Shown here in pieces: positions 45,309 to 55,625 of a DNA stretch of 64,000 nucleotides. Under the pieces are notes generated by a model. It was not told the origin of the DNA. It did no database searches and worked only from the letters and a program-made list of their open reading frames with translations. Where the stretch lies: the NCBI RefSeq assembly GCF_024055595.1, contig NZ_JAMXOF010000002.1:434001-498000 (forward strand). Direction: 5' to 3'. The stretch is from Mucilaginibacter aurantiaciroseus (lineage in GTDB: Bacteria > Bacteroidota > Bacteroidia > Sphingobacteriales > Sphingobacteriaceae). Each line of letters opens with the position of its first letter. Positions within the stretch are counted from its first letter, which is position 1. A program made the translations under genes and the position numbers.

Positions 45309-46151
45309 TTATTTGGTGTTTCCCAGCCAAAGCAGGGTACTTAATATCAGTTTATCCTCTGCCGGGTTACCAAAGGTACGCGACAGGTCTTTATTGGTTT
45401 TATGCTCGTAATCGATATCGTTATGGCCTATGTTAAAATAAACCATTTTGTAATTTTTGTTGGCCCAAACCACGGGGTAGTAACCACTATGCCAAATCTC
45501 GCTTTGCTTTGGCCCTGTTCCTAACGGGAAGCTTACCGGGTCGATTGATGCTAAGATCTGAATGTCGGGATTTTTGGTAATATCATTCTGCCAGCGGTAC
45601 CATTCGTTTGGCGATGCTTTAAATGTTGAGCCAAGGCCTTTCATAGCGGGATGGTTTTTACCTTCTACCTTTAATATGGCCGATGTTGGCCGCCAGGTGT
45701 TGCTGCCGTATTCGCCCGAGCCTAAAAAAGTATTATGGTACCAGTCCCAGTTTTGGGGCACGGCCGATTGGTTAAGTGCGAATGCCGAAAAGTGGAAACC
45801 CATCCAACCACCGCCGCCTTTCATGTACTTTTCGAAGGCCACGCGCTGTAGTGAATCCTCGGGGCGGGTATCTAAAAAGATCACCACTTTGTATTTTGCC
45901 AGGAAAGCAGTGTTCAGGTTTTTCCAGTTATTGGTAGAGTCGTAGGTGAAATTATACTTTTTGGCCATAGCCGGGAACCACTTGTTGGCTTCATGCACAA
46001 AGCTGATATGCGCCTGGTCTTCCTTGCCGGTATAAAAAGCGATCACTTTAAACTTAAGCGATGCCGCCTTTTTTTGCGCCTGCGCGATGTTTAATATACA
46101 CAGGCAAAGCGTGCAAAGCGCATAGGTTTTTATCCTGACAGATAGGTTCAT
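45309..46151 (-). CDS. Secreted ThuA-like domain protein
   Basis: A 280-aa protein with signal peptide (about 1-25). The ThuA-like (glutamine-amidotransferase-like) fold is visible: KVIAFYTGKEDQAHISFVHEA, YKVVIFLDTRPEDS, KYMKGGGGWMGFHFSAFA, ATSAILKVEGKNHPAM-like turns (SAILKVEGKNHPAM) and MVYFNIGHNDIDYE. ThuA domains are linked to trehalose and other disaccharide use but their activity is unclear. First gene of an operon with GH30. Confidence 0.88.
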   Translation of the reverse strand: MNLSVRIKTYALCTLCLCILNIAQAQKKAASLKFKVIAFYTGKEDQAHISFVHEANKWFPAMAKKYNFTYDSTNNWKNLNTAFLAKYKVVIFLDTRPEDSLQRVAFEKYMKGGGGWMGFHFSAFALNQSAVPQNWDWYHNTFLGSGEYGSNTWRPTSAILKVEGKNHPAMKGLGSTFKASPNEWYRWQNDITKNPDIQILASIDPVSFPLGTGPKQSEIWHSGYYPVVWANKNYKMVYFNIGHNDIDYEHKTNKDLSRTFGNPAEDKLILSTLLWLGNTK

Positions 46152-46329
46152 GAAGTGGTTATACTGGTTAATAAACAGCTAATTTATAAATATATAGTGT
46201 ACATTTTACATACTCCTATATTTAAAGCTGGTAAAACGACGGCGTAAATGGTTTCTTAATAAACTACAGAGGGCGCTAACAGAAAACAACATAGGCCACA
46301 GAGACCTGTTAGACCATACCAATGAATTT

Positions 46330-46402
46330 TTAGACTATTTAATATTTGTGTGCTTTGTGTTCAAATCCTCAAAAATCTCAGTGCTCTTTGTGGTTAAAAA
46401 TA
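46330..46402. repeat. CCACAAAG-type intergenic repeat, second copy
   Basis: The segment ends GTGCTCTTTGTGGTTAAAA, like the right end of the repeat at 36140-36246, and has an inner GTGTGCTTTGTG. The wider gap 46152-46403 shows no gene. Confidence 0.45.
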
Positions 46403-46403
46403 A

Positions 46404-46787
46404 TTACTTCACCAATTGTTCATATAATCGCGTAAGCGAATCATCACCATTTAAACAAAAGCCGGGGTGTACTTTGGAGGTTTGTAGTACCGTACTGCGG
46501 GTAGCCGTTAACCAGCGGAAACGTGACGCTGCATCCAGTTCACCAATTGGGCCGGAGTTTTTAGCACCCTCTGCAATGCGCTGTAACGATAGCAGGTTTT
46601 CTTCCAGTGCTTCAATATCCAGGTCATAAGAGAAAGCTCGCAGGCGTTTGCGGTCTAGATGGTACATCATTTTCAGATATTTCTGTTTGCTGCATAACAG
46701 GATTACCCCAACGTTTAGGAACTCCTCGCGTTCTACCCTGGGCACCACGCGGATAACGGCATACTCAAATAAGTGTCTGTCTTGCAT
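46404..46787 (-). CDS. DUF3037 protein
   Basis: A 127-aa protein with the DUF3037 signature YAVIRVVPRVEREEFLNVGVIL and the later SRFRWLTATRSTVLQ. DUF3037 genes are almost always next to HipA-like kinase genes. Here it overlaps the upstream HipA-like gene by 23 bases on the same strand, so the pair is translationally coupled. It may be a partner or regulator of that kinase. Confidence 0.88.
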   Translation of the reverse strand: MQDRHLFEYAVIRVVPRVEREEFLNVGVILLCSKQKYLKMMYHLDRKRLRAFSYDLDIEALEENLLSLQRIAEGAKNSGPIGELDAASRFRWLTATRSTVLQTSKVHPGFCLNGDDSLTRLYEQLVK

Positions 46788-47559
46788 TTTGTGCTTCGGT
46801 TACAAAAATATTTGAGTTAGCTAATCGGGTGTTCAGGAATTTGGTGTAGATCTGCCGTTGCTCATCTTCGGTTTCAAAAGAGCGGTCGGTAAGCCAGGCA
46901 TCGGGTATCAGGTCAACAACAGATTGTATAAATTCTGGCGTCAATAATGTTTTAAATTGTTCGTCAATAGCATTCAGTTCGCTTGCTTTGCGCAGTAATA
47001 CGTGGTCTTTAATTTGAATGAACGGGCGTTTGGCCTGCTCTTCCCAGTTCTCCATACTGTGATGAAAATACAGGGCCGCACCATGGTCTATCAGCCAAAG
47101 TTCGCGGTTAAACATCAGCATATTGGTGTTACGGGCGGTGCGGTCTACATTCATCAGCAGGGCATCCATCCAAACTATTTTTGAAGCCATTTCTGTAGTT
47201 ACAAAAGTAACGGTAGGGTCGAAAGTGATACTTCCCGAAAGGTAATGCAATGCCAGGTTAAGGCCTACGCTAAATTTGAGCAGGTCCTGGATTTCTTCGT
47301 CAGGTTCGGTACGGCCAAATGCTTCATCTAGGTTGGCGAATACCAGCTCGGGTACTTTAAAGCCCAGTTTACGGGCGATCTCGGCGCCGATAAGGTCGGC
47401 AATAAGCGCTTTTGGCCCCTGCCCGGCACCGCGAAATTTGAGGACATACAAGAAGCCATCGTCAGCTTCGGCAATGGCCGGCAACGAGCCTCCCTCTCGC
47501 AATGGTGTAACATAGCGGGTAACGTTAACGGTGCGTAATTGGGGTACGGTATTAGCCAT
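46765..47559 (-). CDS. HipA-like kinase (HipA_2 type)
   Basis: A 264-aa cytosolic protein of the HipA-like kinase group. The nucleotide-binding Lys is in FLYVLKFRGAGQGPKALIAD, the catalytic Asp region is MDALLMNVDRTARNTNML, and the metal-binding Asp is in LWLIDHGAALYFHH. It lacks the HipB-type antitoxin neighbour and full HipA N-lobe, and instead pairs with DUF3037 by overlap. Target unknown; a toxin role is not established for this group. Confidence 0.87.
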   Translation of the reverse strand: MANTVPQLRTVNVTRYVTPLREGGSLPAIAEADDGFLYVLKFRGAGQGPKALIADLIGAEIARKLGFKVPELVFANLDEAFGRTEPDEEIQDLLKFSVGLNLALHYLSGSITFDPTVTFVTTEMASKIVWMDALLMNVDRTARNTNMLMFNRELWLIDHGAALYFHHSMENWEEQAKRPFIQIKDHVLLRKASELNAIDEQFKTLLTPEFIQSVVDLIPDAWLTDRSFETEDEQRQIYTKFLNTRLANSNIFVTEAQNARQTLI

Positions 47560-47957
47560 GGTTGTATGGGGCTAATATAGGGAATTATCGTGTAGCTGAT
47601 AAATGGCACGTTTTGGAAATACAGACTATTGTTTTAAATTTAACTCACTTATTGCACATGGGAATATTTTATCGCATTTATTTTTGCCAAGATTGGGGCA
47701 CGTCGCATAATTGGCGGGTTTACAAGTTTCATGTTATGCCTATTTATTTTTCCTATTGGGTTTTACTTGTTCTAAACTCCAGAAGAATGGATGATAAGGA
47801 AGCTGATGAGGCTTTACTTAAACAGTTTGCCAAACCTTACAAGGCTCGCCGGCTATTTTAATTGCCCCCGTCCTGGTTTATTATCATCTGCCATTAACAA
47901 TTTATCACAAATAAAACAAAATAATGTATTTAACTATTTACCTAAAAAACTGTTGAT
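47560..47957. other. Divergent intergenic region
   Basis: About 400 bases between divergent HipA-like and AsmA-like genes. One short frame (ATG 47787 to 47861, 24 codons) has a coding-like composition but no ribosome site or family. No clear promoter pair or repeat seen. Confidence 0.35.
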
Positions 47958-50387
47958 ATGCCTAAGTGGTTAAAGCTTTCTCTAAAAATATTTGCCGGCC
48001 TGGTGTTACTGGTAGTGCTGATACTGGTTGGCGCTACCTTATACATAACCTTCAATAAAGCCAAAGTGCTTAAGATGGTGAACGAACAACTTGATAAAAG
48101 CGTGGACGGCACACTGGTTATCGGCGATATAAAGCCAAATTTTTTCAAAGGTTTCCCAGAGGTATCACTTACACTGCAGAACGTAGTGATCCGCGATAAA
48201 CAGTATAACAGGCACAAGCATACACTCCTTAACGCCAAAGATTTTAATGTATCTATCAACACAGTGGCCCTTTTCAAGGGGACAATTGACATCAACTATA
48301 TCGATATCCGCAACGCCGCTATCGACTTATTTACCGATAGCACAGGCTACAGCAACACTGCGGTTTTCAAGAAAGACCATAAACAGGTAAAGGATAACCC
48401 GTCGGAAAGTAGTTCGTCTACCCAGTTAAAAAGGTTTACCCTAAATAACGTAACGTTTACCGTTGACGACCGCAAGGCCAACAAGCTTTTTAATTTTGGG
48501 GTGAATGACCTGCGCGGCAAAATGCAATACCCGGATAGCGGCTGGCGTGCAGATTTCCACCTGGATGTGCTGGCAAAAAGTATGGCTTTTGATAGCCGCC
48601 GAGGCAGTTTTATTAAAAATCAAAAGCTGGAGGGCAACTTTGCAGCAGGCTATAACGAAAAGAGCGGAAAGGTAAATGTATTGGTGCTACCGCTTAATAT
48701 TGGCGAAACCCCTTTTAAAATAAACGCTGTTTTTGCTACTAAAGATAAACCATCTGCAAACTTTGCCATCAACATTGTTGCCGACCAGATCTTATGGCGA
48801 CGGGCATCTGGTTTACTTGCACCCAACATCACCATGGTTTTAAACCGCTTCGATATCAGTAAGCCTATGGATGTTACCTGTAACATTGCAGGCAGTTTTA
48901 GTGGCGGCGATGGCGGGCCTAAATTATATGTTACCGCTAAAGTTAAGGATAGTAAGATAACCGTACCCGGTGGCGAACTGGATAAGTGCAGCTTCAACGG
49001 GATTTTTACCAATAACTATGTAAAAGATAAAGGTTATGGCGATGATAATTCGGCCATTAAACTTATTGGTATGAAGGGTACCTACAAACATTTGCCGTTT
49101 AATATTGATACGGGCAGCATCATCAATCTTATAAAACCTATCGCCACGGGTAACTTACGGTCAAACTTCCCTGCGGCAGATCTGAACTATCTGTTAGAAG
49201 ATAACGTGGCTAAATTTGCCAATGGCGAGGCGGATATGAAGCTTTACTATACAGCCGATGTGGTAAATTATAAAATAAACAAGCCAATCATAAAAGGGGC
49301 GATAGTGCTGCGTAATACGGATATCCACTATATACCGCGTAACCTTAAACTGACTAATTCTTCCATATCGCTCAAATTTGTTGGGGATGATTTGATACTA
49401 AATAACATCCGCCTGCAAAGCGGCCGCAGTATTGTTACGATGGAAGGGCGCGTAAATAACTTCCTGAACCTGTACTATAACTCGCCCGAGAAGATCCTGC
49501 TGACCTGGCAGATCCGCAGTCCGCAATTATACCTTGGCGAATTTTTGGGCTTCTTAGCCCAGCGTACGCAGGCACCCGCAACTAAAAGTAGGGCAAACAG
49601 TGGTAACATTGTTGACCAGCTGAGCAACGTGCTTGAAAAAGGCAAGGCAGAAATGCATATGAAGGTTGCCAAGGTTTACTACAAAAAATTCCTGGCTACG
49701 GATGCTACAGCCGACTTGCTGACTACAGATAACGGCGTCATCATCCAAAATATTGGGGTTAAACACGCCGGTGGTTTTTTAAAGATGAACGGTAAAATGA
49801 TGCAGGGAAAATCGCTTAATAACTTTGCCGTAAAAACAGTGGTAAGCAATGTAAACATGCGCGAGTTTTTTGACGCGTTCAATAACTTTGGGTTAAAGGA
49901 TTTTACCGCCGCGAACCTAAAAGGCTTTTTGTCTGCCAAAACCAGTATTACCGGGGGCATTACCGATGCGGGTAACCTCGTGCCAAATTCCATTAACGGT
50001 AATTTAGACTTGAGCCTGCGTAATGCCGCGTTGATAGACTTTAAACCGCTTGTAAGTGTAGGCAAATTCGCGTTCCCATTCCGTAACCTTAAAAACATCA
50101 GTATCCCTAAATTGGATGGTCACTTTTTGGTAAAAGGGAATATGATCACCATAAAACCGCTGCAAATAAGCAGTAGTGTGTTAAATGCTGATGTGGAAGG
50201 CGTTTACGGATTAAGTAAAGGCACCGACATTGCGCTGGATGTGCCACTGAGAAACCCGGGCAAAGACAGCACCATAACCGATAAGGAAGAACTTGCCAAA
50301 AAGCGCTTCCAGGGAATTGTACTCCACATCCGCGCGCACGAAGAAGGCGGTAAGATTAAGATAGGGTGGAATAAAAATCATAAATAA
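47958..50387 (+). CDS. AsmA-like envelope protein
   Basis: An 809-aa protein. One N-terminal membrane helix (about 8-30) is followed by the AsmA opening FNKAKVLKMVNEQLDKSVDGTL, then long repeating beta structure (about 45-800) with the AsmA/TamB-like LKGFLSAKTSITGGI and DLSLRNAALIDFKPL near the end. Such proteins span the periplasm and are linked to lipid or outer-membrane protein transport. The start lies just after a possible AT-rich promoter region. A bidirectional terminator follows. Confidence 0.88.
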   Translation: MPKWLKLSLKIFAGLVLLVVLILVGATLYITFNKAKVLKMVNEQLDKSVDGTLVIGDIKPNFFKGFPEVSLTLQNVVIRDKQYNRHKHTLLNAKDFNVSINTVALFKGTIDINYIDIRNAAIDLFTDSTGYSNTAVFKKDHKQVKDNPSESSSSTQLKRFTLNNVTFTVDDRKANKLFNFGVNDLRGKMQYPDSGWRADFHLDVLAKSMAFDSRRGSFIKNQKLEGNFAAGYNEKSGKVNVLVLPLNIGETPFKINAVFATKDKPSANFAINIVADQILWRRASGLLAPNITMVLNRFDISKPMDVTCNIAGSFSGGDGGPKLYVTAKVKDSKITVPGGELDKCSFNGIFTNNYVKDKGYGDDNSAIKLIGMKGTYKHLPFNIDTGSIINLIKPIATGNLRSNFPAADLNYLLEDNVAKFANGEADMKLYYTADVVNYKINKPIIKGAIVLRNTDIHYIPRNLKLTNSSISLKFVGDDLILNNIRLQSGRSIVTMEGRVNNFLNLYYNSPEKILLTWQIRSPQLYLGEFLGFLAQRTQAPATKSRANSGNIVDQLSNVLEKGKAEMHMKVAKVYYKKFLATDATADLLTTDNGVIIQNIGVKHAGGFLKMNGKMMQGKSLNNFAVKTVVSNVNMREFFDAFNNFGLKDFTAANLKGFLSAKTSITGGITDAGNLVPNSINGNLDLSLRNAALIDFKPLVSVGKFAFPFRNLKNISIPKLDGHFLVKGNMITIKPLQISSSVLNADVEGVYGLSKGTDIALDVPLRNPGKDSTITDKEELAKKRFQGIVLHIRAHEEGGKIKIGWNKNHK

Positions 50388-50422
50388 TAATAAAGGCCGC
50401 GATCACCGGGGCCTTTATTATT
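50386..50422. terminator. Bidirectional terminator
   Basis: Perfect 13-base stem AATAATAAAGGCC (50386-50398) with GGCCTTTATTATT (50410-50422). It overlaps the end of the AsmA-like gene and the end of the convergent lipoprotein gene. Confidence 0.8.
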
Positions 50423-50873
50423 ACAAGATTTTTTTACAAGTAGCAACTAATATGCCTTTATCGTATAAAAGCAGGTTGCCTTTCTTGTCAACTTTATAGC
50501 TTTCGTCTGGGCGTTCTACACTTACATAACCTTCGCCTTCTTTCCTGATCTCGGATGCGGAAGCGGTGATAGGCGGGGTGTCGTTCAGTTTCAGGTCGTT
50601 CCCTATAAACGTAATAGCCTGTATATATACTTTATGGCCGTTGCTTACTACTTCGTAAGCAATGCTTTCGCCTTTCTCTGTTTTAATACTTTCATCATGC
50701 CATGCACCAACTAATTTCCCCGTATCAATAGCGGTAGGGGCCGCAGGGGCAATCGGTGCTTTGGCAATGGTATCAGTTATAGGTGTTTTGTCTTTTTTGG
50801 CTGATGTGTCGCATGATGCGAAGGCTAATGAAATGATGGCAATCATCGCCAACCGGCTTAAGTTTTTGTACAT
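50421..50873 (-). CDS. Small lipoprotein, unknown function
   Basis: A 150-aa lipoprotein (LAFASC lipobox) with a Pro/Ala/Thr-rich linker (IAKAPIAPAAPTAIDTG) and a C-terminal beta-rich domain (LVGAWHDESIKTEKGES, DESYKVDKKGNLLLYDKG). The VGAWHDE start is reminiscent of lipocalin-like families but the match is weak. Monocistronic. No function can be assigned. Confidence 0.7.
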   Translation of the reverse strand: MYKNLSRLAMIAIISLAFASCDTSAKKDKTPITDTIAKAPIAPAAPTAIDTGKLVGAWHDESIKTEKGESIAYEVVSNGHKVYIQAITFIGNDLKLNDTPPITASASEIRKEGEGYVSVERPDESYKVDKKGNLLLYDKGILVATCKKIL

Positions 50874-50943
50874 AGTGCATTGTTTGAAAGGGCCGAAGAT
50901 ACTAAATAGGTATTTAGCTAATCTTCGGCATAATGTCAGTTTA

Positions 50944-51930
<987 letters not shown>

Positions 51931-52205
51931 AATATGTGGTATAAATGTTATATGAAGGTAAGGGAAAATGCTCTTAAGGAACAGATTTATCGTCGACCCC
52001 GTTAATATTTCAATATCCTGACAGTAGCGTACAAAAAAGAAGCCATGAATGAGATCGGTCTAAATCGGCATCGAACCAGTGTTTCTATAAAATTAAAATG
52101 CTTACAACCAATTGCTATTATTATAACTAATAAGTAAATATTGGCTAATTGTAGCACAATTGTTGTAACTAATGGAATGTTAACTTCAATAAACATCTAC
52201 CAAAA

Positions 52206-53339
52206 ATGAAAATCAAATCAATTACCTATGTAGCGCTATTCTGTATGATGGGTGCCGCAGCGTGTACCGGCAGTGGGTCAAAAGCCGCCGGGGATAGCAC
52301 CGCTAAAGATTCTAACCCGGCACCTGCCGATACCGCTAAGTCAATGGCCTTAAAACCAAAAGGAGCGGCACCTGCCTGGGCGCCGGATATTAAACCCGAA
52401 ATGCAGGCCGTTATCGAAAAACTGGTAAGCTATGGCGATAAACCCATCCCTGAATTAACCGCTGTTGAAGCCCGCAAGAACCACACCCCAACAGACGCGG
52501 TGATGGACCTGATGAAAGAAAACAACATCCCAAAATCGGTATTTAATGTAGATACCATGGGTAAAGACATCCCGGTTGAAGGTGGCAGCATCCACGCACG
52601 TATTTATATGCCTAAAACAGGCAAAGCATCATACCCGGTAATTGTATATTACCATGGTGGCGGTTTTGTAATAGCCAATTTGGATGTTTACGGTGCATCT
52701 GCCAATGTACTGGCCGACAAAACAGATGCTATTGTAGTATCTGTAGCTTACCGTTTAGCACCCGAGTATAAATTCCCAACCGCGCATAATGATGCTTTTG
52801 CAGCCTACAAGTGGGTTTTAGCAAACGCCGCAGGTATGAAAGGCGACGCTAAAAAGGTAGCCGTAGTAGGTGAAAGTGCCGGTGGTAACCTGGCTATCAA
52901 TACCGCCATTAAAGCCCGCGATAGCAAAATTATGGTGCCTACAGCCATTGTTGCTGTATACCCTGTTGCCGGTGCTGACATGACTACTGCATCATACATA
53001 AAAAATGCTGCCGCGAAACCATTGAATAAACCAATGATGATGTGGTTTGTGAAAAATTACCTTAACAATATGGCAGAGGGTAAAGACCCACGCATCAACC
53101 TAATTGCCGCAAACCTTAAAGGCCTGCCGCCAACTACTGTAATTACCGACGAGATAGACCCGTTGCAAAGCGAAGGCATGGCTTTGGTTGAGAAACTAAA
53201 AGCTGCCGGCGTAACTGTCGACAGTAAAAACTGGGATGGCGTAACCCACGAGTTTTTTGGAATGGGTGCTGTAGTGCCACAAGCTAAAGAGGCAGAAATG
53301 TATGCTGTTGATCAGCTTAAAAAAGCTTTCGGGATGTAA
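52206..53339 (+). CDS. Alpha/beta-hydrolase lipoprotein (HSL-type esterase)
   Basis: A 377-aa lipoprotein (GAAAC lipobox) with a low-complexity linker, then an alpha/beta-hydrolase_3 domain (about 125-370). The oxyanion motif is YYHGGGFVIAN, the nucleophile Ser in VVGESAGGNLA, the Asp in ITDEIDPLQ and the His in VTHEFFGMG. These hormone-sensitive-lipase-like enzymes hydrolyse esters of short acyl chains. Here it is exported and lipid-anchored. Substrate unknown. Confidence 0.92.
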   Translation: MKIKSITYVALFCMMGAAACTGSGSKAAGDSTAKDSNPAPADTAKSMALKPKGAAPAWAPDIKPEMQAVIEKLVSYGDKPIPELTAVEARKNHTPTDAVMDLMKENNIPKSVFNVDTMGKDIPVEGGSIHARIYMPKTGKASYPVIVYYHGGGFVIANLDVYGASANVLADKTDAIVVSVAYRLAPEYKFPTAHNDAFAAYKWVLANAAGMKGDAKKVAVVGESAGGNLAINTAIKARDSKIMVPTAIVAVYPVAGADMTTASYIKNAAAKPLNKPMMMWFVKNYLNNMAEGKDPRINLIAANLKGLPPTTVITDEIDPLQSEGMALVEKLKAAGVTVDSKNWDGVTHEFFGMGAVVPQAKEAEMYAVDQLKKAFGM

Positions 53340-53410
53340 TGTTCCGGCTGGTCTTATAATACGAACGCCGGGCATCTTGTCTGGCGTTTTTTGTTTTAAA
53401 TGCACAGGGA

Positions 53411-53478
53411 TCATCCTGAGCTTGTCGAAGAACGCGCGGGGGGATAGCCTGCCAATGGTTCCACAGGCCCACCATGAC
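53411..53478. repeat. Dispersed repeat with TCATCCTGAGCTTGTCGAAG end
   Basis: TCATCCTGAGCTTGTCGAAG at 53411-53430 and a right end ACCATGAC near 53471-53478. Such GTCATCCTGAGC-type sequences are frequent dispersed repeats in bacterial intergenic regions. Confidence 0.55.
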
Positions 53479-53493
53479 AATTTTAATACCGCC

Positions 53494-53606
53494 GGTTCAA
53501 GCGTTCACGCTTGAACCATTCATAATGTAAGCGCCTACGCTTATGTTTTAATAATCGCAAGCGTAAACGCTTGCCCCGATATTAGTTTCTGGCGTGGACG
53601 CTTGAA
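53494..53606. repeat. Array of four AAGCGTnnACGCTT palindromes at 30-base spacing
   Basis: Units at 53499-53512, 53529-53542, 53559-53572 and 53590-53603 (the last degenerate on its left side) share AAGCGnnnACGCTT. Centres are 30, 30 and 31 bases apart. Flanks covary so that each stays a palindrome: unit 1 extends to GGTTCAAGCG/CGCTTGAACC and unit 3 to GCAAGCG/CGCTTGC. Confidence 0.75.
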
Positions 53607-53713
53607 ACGGCGTTATGGCCTGGCGAAGCAATAGCATGGTGACTAAATAATGTCACTTCTTTTATCATCATAAAAACAGATATTTGATGTGCTAACCTAA
53701 TAAGCTACCAATT

Positions 53714-55465
53714 ATGAAGTTCCGCATCCTGTTAACAGCACTGATATTTGCCTGCATTATAAATTCATCGGCACAAACCAAACGCCTTACTTATTGTAAC
53801 CCGCTAAATTTAGATTATGGCTACACGCCCTTCGAGAATTTTGCTGCCTGGGGTAAGCACCGCGCCACTGCCGACCCAACCATGACGTTATTTAACGGCA
53901 ATTATTACCTGTTTAGCACCAATCAGTTCGGTTACTGGTGGAGCAGCGATATGCTGAACTGGAAGTTTGTATCGCGCAAGTTTGTGAGGCCCTATAACGA
54001 GGTAAAAGGGGATGAGCTTTGCGCGCCCGGCACATTGGTTTTGGGCGATACGCTGCTGGTGATCGGCTCCACTTATAATAAAGATTTTACGTTGTGGATG
54101 AGTACCGACCCAACCCACGATACCTGGAAAGCTGCCAAAGATTACTTTAAAGCAGGCGCCTGGGACCCGGGATTGTTTGCCGATGATGATGGCCGCGTTT
54201 ACATCTACCATGGCAGCAGCAACACCCTGCCTATGTACGGGCAGGAGATAGACCGCAAAACATTTGAACCCATCGGCCCGAAAAAAGAAATGATAAAACT
54301 GGACTGGAAAGAGCATGGTTGGGAGCGTTTCGGCGAGAATAACGATAACGTATTCCTGACCGGGTTTATGGAAGGCGGCTGGATGAATAAGCACAACGGC
54401 AAATACTACCTGCAATATGCCGCGCCGGGTACCGAAGGCCGTGGCTATGGCGACGGCGTTTACGTTGGCGATAAACCACTTGGTCCGTTCACTTATCAAA
54501 AGCATAACCCGTTCAGTTATAAACCGGGCGGCTTTGCAAAAGGAGCGGGGCATGGCGCAACCTGGGCAGATAAGTTTGGTAACTACTGGCACATTAGCAC
54601 TATGGTGATAGATGTGAAGAACAACTTTGAACGCCGCATAGGCTTTTGGCCGGCCGGTTTTGATAAGGACGGCGTGCTGTATGCCAACACCGCTTATGGC
54701 GATTACCCGCATTATTTACCGGCAGGTAAGGAAGATCACCTAAAAAGTAATTTTACAGGCTGGATGCTGCTGAACTATAATAAGCCCGTGCGGGTATCGT
54801 CAACGCTTGGGGCTTACGTACCAAACCTTGCGGTTGATGAGGATATTAAAACTTACTGGAGCGCTAAAACAGGAAACAAAGGGGAATGGCTAAAAACAGA
54901 CCTGGGCGATGTAAGTACTATCAAAGCCATCCAGCTAAACTATGCCGACCAGGATGCCACCTTTATGGGGAAATCATTGGGCGTATATCACCAGTATGTG
55001 ATCAGTTCATCAACTGATGGAAAAACCTGGAAAACTCTGGTAGATAAAAGCAGGAACAAAACTGACGTGCCCCACGATTATATCGAGCTTAAAACCGCGG
55101 TTAAAGCCCGTTATTTAAAGATCACAAATCTGCATATGCCAACAGGTAAGTTTGCTTTATCTGGCTTTAGGGTATTTGGAAAAGGGGCTGGTGCCGCGCC
55201 GGATACGGTTAAAAATCTGATTGTTTTACGTGGCGATGCCGAACGCCGCAATTCCTGGCTCCGCTGGCGCCAAACCGACGGCGCGGTAGGCTATACCATT
55301 TACATGGGCACCGAGCCGGATAAACTGTACAACAATATTATGGTGTACAACGTAAACGAGTACTACTTTAACGGCATGGAAAAAGGCCTGCCGTATTACT
55401 TCCAGATAGAGGCATTTAACGAGAATGGGATAAGTAAAAGGACGAAGGTGATGAGGGTGGAGTGA
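53714..55465 (+). CDS. GH43 family glycoside hydrolase with F5/8C-like and FN3-like domains
   Basis: A 583-aa secreted enzyme with signal peptide (about 1-20). The five-bladed GH43 propeller (about 25-335) shows the Asp in HRATADPTMTLFNG, the pKa-modulating region DPGLFADDDGRVYIYHGSS, and the Glu in FMEGGWMNKHNGKYYLQYA. A discoidin/CBM32-like domain follows (about 355-490: NLAVDEDIKTYWSA), then an FN3-like domain (to 583). GH43 enzymes act mostly on arabinan, xylan or galactan. It stands alone, not in the PUL. Confidence 0.88.
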   Translation: MKFRILLTALIFACIINSSAQTKRLTYCNPLNLDYGYTPFENFAAWGKHRATADPTMTLFNGNYYLFSTNQFGYWWSSDMLNWKFVSRKFVRPYNEVKGDELCAPGTLVLGDTLLVIGSTYNKDFTLWMSTDPTHDTWKAAKDYFKAGAWDPGLFADDDGRVYIYHGSSNTLPMYGQEIDRKTFEPIGPKKEMIKLDWKEHGWERFGENNDNVFLTGFMEGGWMNKHNGKYYLQYAAPGTEGRGYGDGVYVGDKPLGPFTYQKHNPFSYKPGGFAKGAGHGATWADKFGNYWHISTMVIDVKNNFERRIGFWPAGFDKDGVLYANTAYGDYPHYLPAGKEDHLKSNFTGWMLLNYNKPVRVSSTLGAYVPNLAVDEDIKTYWSAKTGNKGEWLKTDLGDVSTIKAIQLNYADQDATFMGKSLGVYHQYVISSSTDGKTWKTLVDKSRNKTDVPHDYIELKTAVKARYLKITNLHMPTGKFALSGFRVFGKGAGAAPDTVKNLIVLRGDAERRNSWLRWRQTDGAVGYTIYMGTEPDKLYNNIMVYNVNEYYFNGMEKGLPYYFQIEAFNENGISKRTKVMRVE

Positions 55466-55486
55466 TGTATTAATGAAACCCTTACA

Positions 55487-55576
55487 ATTGCGAGGAGCGA
55501 CAGTGACGTGGCAATCTTAGATAAAAAAGTCGGTGACAGGCCTATCGAAGATTACCACGCTACGGTCGCAATGACG
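55487..55576. repeat. Inverted-repeat element (REP/MITE-like)
   Basis: The left arm 55487-55523 begins ATTGCGAGGAGCGACAGTG; the right arm 55543-55576 is TATCGAAGATTACCACGC then TACGGTCGCAATGACG. The arms are imperfect inverted copies around a 19-base centre. A single arm is at 35523-35552. No coding capacity. Confidence 0.7.
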
Positions 55577-55625
55577 TGTTGGCAATATTGGCTTAAAAAT
55601 TGCGCTTTATATCAAACTGATCTGT

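Noticed and set aside
46765..47559. HipBA toxin-antitoxin system
   Set aside because: No HipB-type HTH gene is adjacent; the partner is DUF3037, so a toxin-antitoxin label is not supported.
47787..47861. A 24-codon frame (starts MDDKEADEALLKQF) upstream of the AsmA-like gene
   Set aside because: No ribosome site, no recognised family and no stable context; kept only as a note in the intergenic entry.
53494..53606. Possible CRISPR array
   Set aside because: Units are only 14 bases, spacers about 16, units vary in sequence, and there are no cas genes.
53888..54712. Long minus-strand open frame inside the GH43 gene
   Set aside because: Antisense shadow; the plus strand has the GH43 motifs and a signal peptide.
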